Shown: in pieces, positions 17,190 through 25,320 of the stretch
Position numbering within the stretch: position 1 is the stretch's first letter
Layout of the letters: the number at the start of each line of letters is the position of its first letter
Source: an uncultured Roseobacter sp.
Lineage (GTDB): Bacteria; Pseudomonadota; Alphaproteobacteria; Rhodobacterales; Rhodobacteraceae
Length of the DNA: 64,000 nt
Direction: 5' to 3'
NCBI RefSeq assembly: GCF_947499265.1
Contig: NZ_CANMNK010000003.1
Coordinates: 248,001-312,000, forward strand
Made by a program: the position numbers and the translations under genes
Notes under the pieces: model-generated
Database searches by the model: none
What the model saw: only the letters and a program-made list of their open reading frames with translations
What the model was told of the DNA's origin: nothing

Positions 17190-17660
17190 ATGCGCGCGAT
17201 ACTTCTTGCCTTTACGCTGCTGGCAGGCCCCGCCTGGGCCGAAATCGAAGAGGCGCGCGACATGATGGAAGACGGCCGATTTGAGGAAGCCTATCAGGCG
17301 CTTTGGCCCGCTGCGCGGTCCGGCAATGCGGATGCCGAGGAGCTGATCGGCGTCATGTATGCCATGGGCCTTGGCGTGCCGCGCGACGATACCCGTGCGT
17401 TCGAATGGTACCTGCGCTCGGCGATGAAGGGGCATCCGGGCGCGCAATCGGGCGTTGGCTGGTACTATGAGGTCGGGCGCGGCCTGCCGAGCGTCGATCT
17501 GGTGCGCGCCTATATGTGGTACACCCTGTCGGCCATCGGCGGCGATCCGGACGCGGCGATCAGCCTTGAGGAAGTCGTCAAGAAAATGACCGCGGAAGAG
17601 ATCGAGAAGGCGCATATCCTGGTGGCTGACTACAAGGTCTGGATGTATCCGTTTCGGTGA
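17190..17660 (+). CDS. Sel1-repeat (TPR-like) periplasmic protein
   Basis: 156 residues. The ATG at 17190 follows AGGAGA and opens a clear signal peptide (MRAILLAFTLLAGPAWAE). The mature part has Sel1-like repeats (DAEELIGVMYAMGLGVPRDDTRAFEWYLRSA; AQSGVGWYYEVGRGLPSVDLVRAYMWYTLSA). Such proteins are protein-protein interaction scaffolds, often in envelope stress or secretion; no specific role can be assigned. Its start is only 6 bp from the putative start of the divergent, broken peroxidase gene, so the two 5' ends and promoters overlap, which is unusual. Confidence 0.82.
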   Translation: MRAILLAFTLLAGPAWAEIEEARDMMEDGRFEEAYQALWPAARSGNADAEELIGVMYAMGLGVPRDDTRAFEWYLRSAMKGHPGAQSGVGWYYEVGRGLPSVDLVRAYMWYTLSAIGGDPDAAISLEEVVKKMTAEEIEKAHILVADYKVWMYPFR

Positions 17661-17661
17661 C

Positions 17662-17691
17662 GGCGGGGCGACCGTTCGGGGCCGCCCCGCC
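17662..17691. terminator. Stem-loop between convergent Sel1 and TRAP operons
   Basis: GGCGGGGCG (17662-17670) pairs with CGCCCCGCC (17683-17691) across a 12-nt loop, between two convergent stop codons (17660 and 17697). A GC-rich 9-bp stem without a long U-tract on either side; a plausible bidirectional terminator. Confidence 0.6.
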
Positions 17692-17696
17692 CGATT

Positions 17697-18755
17697 TCAG
17701 TTCAGGTCTGCCGCGCGGGCGTCGCCCACTTCGGCTTCGGCTTCGGCAACGGCAGTTGCGAGCGCGTCAAAGATTTCCTCACCCCGGCCCACATTGCTTT
17801 TGAACCAGTCAAACACCGGTGCAGCGCCTTCTTTGAACGCCACTTTTTGCTCGGGCGTCGGGACATAGAGATCCCCGCCCTCAGCCACGAACTGCTCATA
17901 GGCTTCGATGGATTTGCGCTTGGGTGAGGCGAATGTCGCCTGCTGCAAGGCATAGAAACCATCGACCACAACACGGCGCATGTCTTCCGGCATCTCCAGG
18001 AAGCGCGCGTTGTTCATCCACCACAGCGCGCCCATATAGGCATGGCCGTCCAGGGTGACGTATTTCAGGCCGGCATCGGGGAATTTCATGCCCATGATAT
18101 CGGTGATGCCGTTCTTGGAGCCTTCGACAACGCCGGTCTGGAACGACGTGAAAAGTTCCGGCCATGGGATCGGCGTCGGGGCAGCCCCCAGCGCCTTGAC
18201 CAATTCCTGCGGCAGGTCGGCGACAACCGTGCGGATTTTCAGACCTTCCATATCACTGGGCTCGGCCACGCGGCGCTTGGTATTGGCAAAGTTGCGCCAG
18301 CCGCCCGTGTTGCCAATGGTCATCAACCGGATGGTCCCACCGGAATCTTCCAGCGCCATGTCGCGCATCTTGCGGGTGAAATCACCTGACAACACGGTTT
18401 CCGCGATGCGGTCGTCCGCCATCAAATACGGCAGGTCGAGCACCTGAACGTAAGGGAAAATGCCGGACGCTCCGCCCGAGGTGGAAACGTAGACGTCAAT
18501 TGTGCCATCGGCCACGCCCTGCAGGCATTCCGCACCATTGCCGCAAAGCTGCGTGCCGATGAAAAGCTCAACCTCGATGGCCCCGTTAGAGGCCGCTTCG
18601 ACGTAGTTCTTGAAAACAACCAGACCGTCATAGTCCTCGTCGTTTTCATTGGAGTTGGCCGTGGCCCGGATCGTGTAATCCGCAGCGGACGCAGCCAGCG
18701 CCGTGCCCGCGAGCATCGCCGCCACGGTCAAGGTTTTCAGTGTTTTTTTAAGCAT
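17697..18755 (-). CDS. dctP: TRAP transporter substrate-binding protein (DctP family)
   Basis: Periplasmic receptor of 352 residues with signal peptide MLKKTLKTLTVAAMLAGTALAASA. DctP-family features include the conserved ligand-binding Arg in MEGLKIRTVVADL, the PIPWPELFTSFQTGVVEG block and the GALWWMNNARF stretch. In DctP proteins that Arg salt-bridges an anionic group, usually a carboxylate. Last gene of a six-gene leftward operon with the matching permeases and an FMNH2-dependent monooxygenase set, so the cargo is probably the anionic substrate of that pathway (a sulfonate is the leading guess). Confidence 0.92.
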   Translation of the reverse strand: MLKKTLKTLTVAAMLAGTALAASAADYTIRATANSNENDEDYDGLVVFKNYVEAASNGAIEVELFIGTQLCGNGAECLQGVADGTIDVYVSTSGGASGIFPYVQVLDLPYLMADDRIAETVLSGDFTRKMRDMALEDSGGTIRLMTIGNTGGWRNFANTKRRVAEPSDMEGLKIRTVVADLPQELVKALGAAPTPIPWPELFTSFQTGVVEGSKNGITDIMGMKFPDAGLKYVTLDGHAYMGALWWMNNARFLEMPEDMRRVVVDGFYALQQATFASPKRKSIEAYEQFVAEGGDLYVPTPEQKVAFKEGAAPVFDWFKSNVGRGEEIFDALATAVAEAEAEVGDARAADLN

Positions 18756-18778
18756 TTAGCTTTCTCCCTGTGAATTGG

Positions 18779-20068
18779 TTAATTCGCAAAACCCGTCAGA
18801 CGCGGGACTGTCATAGATATGGCCGGTATGTAGGTGATCAGAAAAATCACCACGATTTCCACCGCCAGAAACGGCAGGATTGCCTTGGAAATGGTCTCCA
18901 CCCGTTCGCCGGAGACCGACGAGGCGACAAAGAGCACCAGCCCCATGGGCGGCGTCGCCAGCCCTACGGTCAGGTTCACGCTCATGATGATCGCGAAGTG
19001 GATCGGATCGACGCCAAGACTGACGAAGATGGGTCCAAGGATCGGACCCAGAATGATGATCGCGGGCCCTGCATCCAGGAACATGCCGACGATGAAGAGC
19101 AGCAGGTTGATCAGGAACAGCAGGATCAGCGGATCGCTGGTCAGACCCAGCACAAACTCAGCCATGGCTTCGGGCGCGTGGCTGAGGCTGACCACGGTCT
19201 TGAAGGCCATCGCCGCCCCCACCAGCAGCAGCACCACGGCCGAGGTGATCCCCGCGCGGTTCAGCACATCCGGCAGGTCGCCGATCTTCAGCGTGCGCAT
19301 GACAAAAAGCCCGATGAAGAGCGCATAGGCCACGGCAATGGCGGCGGCCTCGGTCGGGGTGAAGACCCCCGCCAGAATGCCGCCCAGAATGATCACGGGG
19401 GTCATCAGCGGGAAAAACGCCTTGAGGCTGGCCTGCCCCCGCTCGCCCCAGGAGTGCTTCTTGGTGGCGACGGGGAAGTCGTATTTATCAGCTTGAAACT
19501 TGACCATCAACATCAAGCCAAGGCCCACCATCACCCCCGGCACGATGCCCGCGAGAAAGAGCGCCGCGACACTTTCTCCCATCACATAGGCATAGATGAT
19601 CATGATGCCCGAGGGCGGGATGATCGGGCCAATCACCGAACTGGCGGCGGTGATGGCGGCGGCAAACCGGCGGGTATAGCCCTGCTTTTCCATTGCCGGG
19701 ATCAGCATCGACCCCAGTGCCGAGGTATCGGCCACCGCCGAGCCCGACAGCCCGGCAAAGAGCATCGAGGACAGGATGTTCACATGCGCCAGACCGCCAC
19801 GAAAATGGCCCATCATCGCCTGGCTGAATTCCACCAGACGCATGGTGATGCCACCCCGGTTCATCAGCTCACCCGCGAGCATGAAGAAAGGGATCGCCAT
19901 GAGAGGAAAGCTGTCCATCCCATTGTAAAGATTGCGATAAAGCAATGTGATATCACGTTCCTGCCCGTTCAGCCACAACAGGATGCCCGGAGCGGCCAGC
20001 AGGCCAAAAAAGACCGGCAGACCGATCATCAGGAAGAGCAGGAACAGTGGGAGGAACCAGACCAGCAT
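18779..20068 (-). CDS. dctM: TRAP transporter large permease (DctM family)
   Basis: 429 residues, about 12 hydrophobic segments, typical DctM length. Characteristic stretches are NGMDSFPLMAIPFFMLAGELMNRGGIT, SSVIGPIIPPSGIMIIYAYV and FTPTEAAAIAVAYALFIG. It is the sodium-dependent translocating subunit. Its start coincides with the dctQ stop at 20068; dctP follows after 23 bp. Confidence 0.95.
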   Translation of the reverse strand: MLVWFLPLFLLFLMIGLPVFFGLLAAPGILLWLNGQERDITLLYRNLYNGMDSFPLMAIPFFMLAGELMNRGGITMRLVEFSQAMMGHFRGGLAHVNILSSMLFAGLSGSAVADTSALGSMLIPAMEKQGYTRRFAAAITAASSVIGPIIPPSGIMIIYAYVMGESVAALFLAGIVPGVMVGLGLMLMVKFQADKYDFPVATKKHSWGERGQASLKAFFPLMTPVIILGGILAGVFTPTEAAAIAVAYALFIGLFVMRTLKIGDLPDVLNRAGITSAVVLLLVGAAMAFKTVVSLSHAPEAMAEFVLGLTSDPLILLFLINLLLFIVGMFLDAGPAIIILGPILGPIFVSLGVDPIHFAIIMSVNLTVGLATPPMGLVLFVASSVSGERVETISKAILPFLAVEIVVIFLITYIPAISMTVPRLTGFAN

Positions 20069-20658
20069 TATTCAGCTCCCACTTGTTCTTCGAGGGTGAT
20101 GGCAGGCAAGCGGTCCTCACCTCCCATCATTTTGACAATAGCGCGCAGGATCAGTTCCACGTTCACCGAAATCAGCAGGGTCACCCCCACCAGCAACGAG
20201 GCCATCATCCAGCTGCGCGGCACGCGCAACCAGGTCTCGAACGCAATGTCAGTGGGAACGTAGAGCGATGCGGTGGCAAATTTCCCAGCGAAGCCCGTCA
20301 CTTCCGACCATCCGATCTGAACCGCCACAATCAGGACGCCAAGGCTCAGAAACAGCAATACCAGCGTGATCAGCGCGCCAATGCGCGCGGGCAGCAACCG
20401 CACCAGCGTGTCGATTGCAACGAAGCCGCCGCGCCGGAACGCGGTGGGCGCCATCAGCCCGGTCATCCACAGCATGCAGAACCGCGCCGCCTCGTCCGGC
20501 CAGGGCAGCGCGCTGTTCAAAACATATCGGTAAAACACCTGAATGAGGATCGCCACGACCATCGCGGCCACAGCAAACACACCAATGGCCCGGCCCAGCG
20601 TCAGCAAAGCCTCGTTGACCAGCCGGAGCGGTGTCATCACCGCCAGCAATGCCCCCAT
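20068..20658 (-). CDS. dctQ: TRAP transporter small permease (DctQ family)
   Basis: About 196 residues with four membrane segments (AVAAMVVAILIQVFYRYVL; LITLVLLFLSLGVLIVAVQI and others) and the DctQ signature YVLNSALPWPDEAARFCMLWM. The start at 20658 (MGALLAVMTPL) is chosen because GGGAGGAGG precedes it by 8 bp; the frame is open 21 codons further. It stands 81 bp after the flavin reductase stop and is translationally coupled to dctM. Confidence 0.92.
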   Translation of the reverse strand: MGALLAVMTPLRLVNEALLTLGRAIGVFAVAAMVVAILIQVFYRYVLNSALPWPDEAARFCMLWMTGLMAPTAFRRGGFVAIDTLVRLLPARIGALITLVLLFLSLGVLIVAVQIGWSEVTGFAGKFATASLYVPTDIAFETWLRVPRSWMMASLLVGVTLLISVNVELILRAIVKMMGGEDRLPAITLEEQVGAE

Positions 20659-20739
20659 GTGCGGAGCCTCCTCCCTTGCGCCCGGGTATTCCGGATCGCG
20701 ACGCGCAGGTTTTCCCTGCACGCTTCATTCGTTGGCCTT

Positions 20740-21264
20740 TTAGGCCTCTTTGTCAAACGCTCTGAACCGGCCCTGGCAAAAAATCAGCGCATCCCCCTCC
20801 CGGGACGCGGCGGACAGGACACGGCCCAGGACAATCGCATGATCGCCGGCGTCGTGGATTTCATGTGTGCTGCATTCAAAACGCGCCAGACAGTCATTCA
20901 ACAGCGGCACGCCCTGTGCGTTGATCTCCACCGCCAGCCCGTCAAAGGCCTGGCCGGAGCGGGCAAAGCCCAAGGCGATGTCTTCCTGCTCCGCGGCCAT
21001 GACGTGGATCGCAAAATGCTGCGCTTGGGTAAAATATGCATAGCGGCTGGACGATTTGGCCGGGCTCCACATCACCAGCGGCGGGTCCATGGAAATGCTG
21101 GAAAACGAATTGGCCGTCATACCAATGGGGCCTTGCGCGGTTTGCGCCGTCACCACAGTCACCCCGGTCGAGAATTGCCCAAGCGCATCGCGAAACTGTC
21201 GCTGCGTCTCAGGCCCGGGCATGAAGGACCGCATTTGCGCCATATGTGCTGTTCCATCTGCCAT
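20740..21264 (-). CDS. Flavin reductase of a two-component monooxygenase (SmoA-like)
   Basis: About 174 residues of the HpaC/flavin-reductase-like FMN-binding family: REFRDALGQFSTGVTVVT-type opening (RQFRDALGQFSTGVTVVTAQ), MTANSFSSISMDPPLVM for flavin binding, and FAIHVMAAEQEDIALGFA. It supplies reduced FMN to a partner oxygenase; the SsuD-like gene two places upstream is the obvious partner. The ATG at 21264 overlaps the aldo/keto reductase stop (TGATG) and has GGAGGT 6 bp upstream. Gene content with its neighbours matches smoA of the sulfoquinovose monooxygenase pathway; that match is inferred from family and synteny. Confidence 0.88.
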   Translation of the reverse strand: MADGTAHMAQMRSFMPGPETQRQFRDALGQFSTGVTVVTAQTAQGPIGMTANSFSSISMDPPLVMWSPAKSSSRYAYFTQAQHFAIHVMAAEQEDIALGFARSGQAFDGLAVEINAQGVPLLNDCLARFECSTHEIHDAGDHAIVLGRVLSAASREGDALIFCQGRFRAFDKEA

Positions 21265-22154
21265 CACGCGACCTCCTGTCCGTTGGCGGCCTCGTAGAGT
21301 TCAAACCACGTCTGGCGGTCCATCTCTACCTTCAGGGCGTCACTGAATGTTGCAATCCGCGACAGCGTATTGGTGCCCATCACAGGCAGGATACCGGCGG
21401 GATGCGCCAGCAACCACGCGACCGCCACCGCCGCCCGGTCCACGCCTTGTGCGGCGGCAACCTCATCCATCTTGCCGGTCACTGCGCTGTTTTCTGTCAT
21501 CAGGCTGCCCCCGCCGAGCGGCGACCATGCCATCGGGCTGATCCGGTGTTGCTGCAGATGCGCCAGGTCGCCGTTGGTGAAACTGTCGCGCGCCGCCAGC
21601 GACAGTTCAATCTGATTGGTCACCAATCGGTTGCTCATCGCTGATTGCAGCAGGTCCCAGTCCCACGGGCGGAAGTTCGACACACCCGCAGCGCGGATTT
21701 TACCGCTCTGGATTAATGCGTCCAGCGCGCCGCCGGTCTCCGCAGCATTCATCAGCGGGTCGGGGCGATGGATGAGCAGCAGATCAATGTGGTCGATGCC
21801 CATATAGGTCAATGAGGCGTCAACCGAGGCCTGAATATGCGCCGCAGAGGTGTCATAGTATTTCACCCGCCGGTCGCTGTATTTGCCAATGGGTGCTACG
21901 ATATCGCATTTCGTCACGATCTCGAGCTGATCACGCAGACCGGGGCTTTGTTTGAGACAGGTGCCCAGGACTTCTTCGGCGACGTAGCCGCCATAGATAT
22001 CGGCCTGATCCATCGTGGTGATGCCCTGAGACAGGCAGGCGTCAATCTTTGCGTGCACATGCCCGGGCGACGTGTCCGCATCATCCGCCAGACGCCACAT
22101 GCCATAGACAATGCGGCTGAAGTTCAGTGTTTCGGAAAGATAGGCGCGGTCCAT
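21264..22154 (-). CDS. Aldo/keto reductase (SmoB-like)
   Basis: 296 residues, a YdhF-type aldo/keto reductase. TIM-barrel landmarks: GITTMDQADIYGGY with the catalytic Asp and Tyr, IVTKCDIV with the Lys, IDLLLIHRPDPL with the His, GVSNFRPWDWDLLQSAM, and the cofactor region PVMGTNTLSRI. The ATG at 22154 overlaps the stop of the monooxygenase gene (TGATG); the frame is open 26 codons further into that gene. In the sulfoquinovose monooxygenase pathway an enzyme of this type (SmoB) reduces 6-oxo-glucose to glucose after desulfonation. That role is inferred here from its place between a flavin reductase and an SsuD-like oxygenase. Confidence 0.88.
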   Translation of the reverse strand: MDRAYLSETLNFSRIVYGMWRLADDADTSPGHVHAKIDACLSQGITTMDQADIYGGYVAEEVLGTCLKQSPGLRDQLEIVTKCDIVAPIGKYSDRRVKYYDTSAAHIQASVDASLTYMGIDHIDLLLIHRPDPLMNAAETGGALDALIQSGKIRAAGVSNFRPWDWDLLQSAMSNRLVTNQIELSLAARDSFTNGDLAHLQQHRISPMAWSPLGGGSLMTENSAVTGKMDEVAAAQGVDRAAVAVAWLLAHPAGILPVMGTNTLSRIATFSDALKVEMDRQTWFELYEAANGQEVA

Positions 22155-23308
22155 CAGCGACGGTCTCCTGCGGCGAGCGGTGTGTTCGGGGCGGCGGCGG
22201 GCACGCGCCCGTAGGCTTCCGGCAAGGAGCATGTCTTGAGGTGCGGCATGACCAGGCGGCCAAAGTGCTCTGCCTCGTCGATATGCGGGTAGCCAGAGAA
22301 AATGAACGCCCGGATGCCCATTTTCTGGTAAGCTTCGATCTCGGAGAGCACCTGATCAGCGGAGCCCACAAGTGCTGCGCCACAGCCCGAGCGCGCGCGC
22401 CCAACGCCAGTCCAGAGGTGTGGCTCCACATAGCCGAATTCATCCGCGATATCGCGGTTCTTGGTCTGATGCGACACGCCCAGCGAGGTTGCATCCAGCG
22501 CCCGTTCGCGGATTTTGCGGCCATAGTCGTCATCCAGCTTAGAGACAATGTAATCGGCGTATTCCTTGGCCTCCGCTTCGGTGTCCCGCACGATCATGTG
22601 GACGCGCAGCCCATAGTCCAGCGTCCGGCCCTTTTCAGCCGCCCGTGCATGGACGGCCTGCATCCGACCTGCGATGGCGTCTTTGGGTTCGGGCCACATC
22701 AGATAAACGTCACAATGCTCTGCACAGAGATCAAGGGCAGCGGGCGAATACCCCCCGAAATAGAGCAAGGGTCCGCCGGTCTGATAGGGCCGCGCCGGGT
22801 CCGACGTGACTTTGTCTAGCTGATAGACCTCGCCCTGATGATCGATTTCATCCCGCGTCCAGGCCTGTTTCAGGATCTCGACAACTTCGCGGGATCGCTG
22901 ATAGCGGTAGCTGCTCTCCGCCTTCTCCCCCGGGAAGTCCGAGCTGATGATGTTCACGGTCAAGCGGCCTTCGAGCATGTGATCCAGCGTCGCAATGGTG
23001 CGGGCCAGCATGATCGGTTGCATCTCGCCGCAGCGCACCGCCGCCAGCAGATTGATCTTTTCCGTGATCGGGGCACAGCCCGCGACAAAGCTCAGTGTGT
23101 CCTGCCCGACCTGATAGGAAGAAGGGCACAGGATGTTGCGAAAGCCCTGCGCTTCGGCAGTTTTCACAATGTCCGAGCAGTGCTTCCAGGAGGAGCGCAG
23201 ATCGCCATCCGGCACCCCGAGAAACTGGTAGTCATCCGAGCAAAGCGCCGAAAACCAAGATACTTCTGCCGCATCCAAATCGGCTGAGGTCACGGGCACG
23301 ATCGTCAT
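22154..23308 (-). CDS. FMNH2-dependent alkanesulfonate monooxygenase-like protein (SmoC/SsuD family, LLM class)
   Basis: 384 residues, bacterial luciferase-like fold. Compared from memory with E. coli SsuD, several active-site residues are kept: R235 and H237 in GLRVHMIV (SsuD R226/H228), R306 in GVGRARSG (SsuD R297), and Y340 in FSGYPH (SsuD Y331). SsuD Cys54 aligns with G68 (SSYQVGQD), suggesting another substrate. It would cleave a C-S bond of a sulfonate with O2 and FMNH2, releasing sulfite and an aldehyde. First gene of a six-gene operon with an aldo/keto reductase, a flavin reductase and a TRAP transporter; divergent from a GntR regulator with a tandem repeat between. An amine- or other carbon-oxidising LLM enzyme is not excluded. 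Confidence 0.87.
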   Translation of the reverse strand: MTIVPVTSADLDAAEVSWFSALCSDDYQFLGVPDGDLRSSWKHCSDIVKTAEAQGFRNILCPSSYQVGQDTLSFVAGCAPITEKINLLAAVRCGEMQPIMLARTIATLDHMLEGRLTVNIISSDFPGEKAESSYRYQRSREVVEILKQAWTRDEIDHQGEVYQLDKVTSDPARPYQTGGPLLYFGGYSPAALDLCAEHCDVYLMWPEPKDAIAGRMQAVHARAAEKGRTLDYGLRVHMIVRDTEAEAKEYADYIVSKLDDDYGRKIRERALDATSLGVSHQTKNRDIADEFGYVEPHLWTGVGRARSGCGAALVGSADQVLSEIEAYQKMGIRAFIFSGYPHIDEAEHFGRLVMPHLKTCSLPEAYGRVPAAAPNTPLAAGDRR

Positions 23309-23363
23309 ATATTTCCCTTTGCACGAACTGTGGTGATTTCCTCTTGAATAGCATTCACAAACT

Positions 23364-23385
23364 GGTAGATCAATGGTGTATCAAT
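23364..23385. promoter_or_regulatory. Tandem 11-bp repeat in divergent monooxygenase/GntR promoter
   Basis: GGTAGATCAAT (23364-23374) is followed directly by GGTGTATCAAT (23375-23385), 9 of 11 bases identical, and then by TTACC, which forms an imperfect inverted repeat with the first GGTA. The unit is one helical turn long and lies between the monooxygenase start (23308) and the GntR start (23410). It is a good candidate operator for the HutC-type regulator; binding is inferred. Confidence 0.5.
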
Positions 23386-23409
23386 TTACCAACCCGGCCG
23401 ATCCCACCC

Positions 23410-24117
23410 ATGGTCCTGCCCCCGCAACACAGCAACGCGCTGCCCAAATACATCCAGCTGAGCGAACTGCTGGCCCGGGATATCGATGCCGGCCGGCTGA
23501 TGGACGGCGAACGCCTGCCGCCCGAGCGGGAGATGGCGGTGTCGCTGGGCACCTCCATCGGCACGCTGCGCAAAGCGCTGGCCAATCTGGAAAGCAAGGG
23601 CCTGCTGCGCCGGGTGCAGGGATCGGGCAATTACATTCAGAAGTCGGCGAAGGCCGCCAGTTTCTATGCCATGTTCCGGCTTGAACTGCTGTCGGGCGGT
23701 GGCCTGCCGTCAGCGCAGGTACTGGCGGTTGACGTGATGGACAAGCCCGATGATTTGCCCGCCTTTGGCAGTGCCGCGCGCGCCACCCGGATGCGCCGCA
23801 GAAGATACCTGAATGATGTAGCAATTGCCGTTGAAGAGATTTGGCTCGACGCCAGCGTGGGCGAACTGAGCGCCGACAGGCTGTCCGATTCCCTCTACCA
23901 GACCTATCTGAAACAACTGCATTTCTGGATCACCCGCGCCGAAGACCGCGTCAGCATTGGCGCCCTGCCCCCTTGGACCCCTGAGGATTTCGGCATAGGA
24001 GGCGCGGCCTGCGGTTACATCGAAAGGTTCAGCTGGGCTGACCAGCCCTTGGCAATTGAGTTTTCGCGCACCTGGTTTGACACGACAAAAGCCGTCTATG
24101 TGCAGCGCTTGAAGTAA
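23410..24117 (+). CDS. GntR-family regulator, HutC/UTRA type
   Basis: About 235 residues. Winged helix at about 10-80 (LPKYIQLSELLARDIDAGRL, LPPEREMAVSLGTSIGTLRKALANLESKGLLRRVQGSGNYI) followed by a UTRA-type effector domain (RRRRYLNDVAIAVEEIWLD, GYIERFSWADQPLAIEFSRTWFD). The start at 23410 (MVLPPQHSN) fits the family; the open frame further upstream overlaps the divergent gene and is not plausible. Likely a repressor of the divergent monooxygenase/TRAP operon and of its own unit, released by the substrate or an intermediate. The next gene follows after 13 bp. Confidence 0.9.
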   Translation: MVLPPQHSNALPKYIQLSELLARDIDAGRLMDGERLPPEREMAVSLGTSIGTLRKALANLESKGLLRRVQGSGNYIQKSAKAASFYAMFRLELLSGGGLPSAQVLAVDVMDKPDDLPAFGSAARATRMRRRRYLNDVAIAVEEIWLDASVGELSADRLSDSLYQTYLKQLHFWITRAEDRVSIGALPPWTPEDFGIGGAACGYIERFSWADQPLAIEFSRTWFDTTKAVYVQRLK

Positions 24118-24130
24118 GGACAGAATAAGA

Positions 24131-25237
24131 ATGAGCAAAGTCACACGCTACGGCATGATCGGGTGCGGTATGATGGGCCAGGAGCACCTGAAGAATATCG
24201 CACTGCTGCCGGACACGGCCGTCACTGCGGTCTTCGAGCCGGACGCGGGCATGTGCGACATCGCGCGGGGACTGGCGCCGCAAGCGCGGTTTGTTCCCTC
24301 CTTGGAGGCGCTGCTCGCCGAGGAGGCGCTGGATTGTCTTGTCATCACCAGCCCCAATTTCCGCCACGCCGAGCAGATCATCGAGATCGCCGCAAATCGC
24401 CCCCTGCCCCTGCTCGTTGAAAAACCGCTGTTGACGGATCCGATGGACATTCCGCGCGTCACAGCAGCAGTGGCCGCCTATCCCGCCCCCATCTGGGTCG
24501 CGATGGAGTATCGTTACATGCCGCCCATCGCCGCCCTGCTTGATGAGGTCGAGACGGTCACCGGTGGGGTCAAGATGCTCTCGATCCGCGAGCACCGCTT
24601 CCCCTTCTTGCACAAAGTCGGCAACTGGAACCGGTTCAACCATCAGACCGGCGGCACATTCGTTGAAAAATGCTGCCACTTCTTTGATCTGATGCGCTTG
24701 ATGGTTGGCGAAAATCCGACCCGGGTGATGGCAAGTGCCGCGCAATCCGTGAACCATTTGGATGAGAGCTACGCCGGTGCCGTGCCCGATATCCTCGACA
24801 ATGGCTACGTCATCGTGGATTTTGAGGGCGGCGCGCGCGCGATGCTGGAATTGTGCATGTTTGCCGAAGGCGCGCGCTATCAGGAAACAATCGCCGCTGT
24901 CGGACCTGCAGGCAAGATCGAGGCCTTTGTCCCCGGGCCCACGCGCTTCTGGCCCGACGATCTGGGCCCGGCGCCGACACCGATTCTGGAAACCAGCCCA
25001 CGCAGCCCGAAACGCCCTGTGACGCGCCCCATTCCGGTCGATCCGAAACTATTGGCCGCCGGAGATCACAACGGCTCCACCTTCTACCAGCATCAGGGGT
25101 TTCTGGAATTGCTGCGCGGTGAGCGTGCGCGCCCCGAGGTGACTTTCGAAGATGGCCTTTGGGCCGTGCGCATGGGCATGGCGGCACAGCAATCCGCGCT
25201 GACGGGACAGGCGGTGCCCCTTGGTGCCATGTCGTGA
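24131..25237 (+). CDS. Gfo/Idh/MocA-family oxidoreductase
   Basis: 368 residues. N-terminal Rossmann fold (YGMIGCGMMGQEHLKNIALLP), the family EKP motif in LVEKPLLT, and the GGTFVEKCCHFFDLMRLM block with the catalytic-region His. These NAD(P)-dependent enzymes oxidise or reduce sugars, inositols and sugar acids, or act as hydrolases via transient oxidation. It is co-transcribed with the GntR gene (13 bp gap) and probably with the Fe/2OG oxygenase downstream. Substrate unknown; a sugar or sugar sulfonate would fit the neighbours. Confidence 0.88.
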   Translation: MSKVTRYGMIGCGMMGQEHLKNIALLPDTAVTAVFEPDAGMCDIARGLAPQARFVPSLEALLAEEALDCLVITSPNFRHAEQIIEIAANRPLPLLVEKPLLTDPMDIPRVTAAVAAYPAPIWVAMEYRYMPPIAALLDEVETVTGGVKMLSIREHRFPFLHKVGNWNRFNHQTGGTFVEKCCHFFDLMRLMVGENPTRVMASAAQSVNHLDESYAGAVPDILDNGYVIVDFEGGARAMLELCMFAEGARYQETIAAVGPAGKIEAFVPGPTRFWPDDLGPAPTPILETSPRSPKRPVTRPIPVDPKLLAAGDHNGSTFYQHQGFLELLRGERARPEVTFEDGLWAVRMGMAAQQSALTGQAVPLGAMS

Positions 25238-25320
25238 TGAAGCCATTTGGATGACGCATTTCACGTTGACGGGGGTGGTGCATTGATCATTGTGCTGGTC
25301 AAGATGTGAAAGGATCCGCC

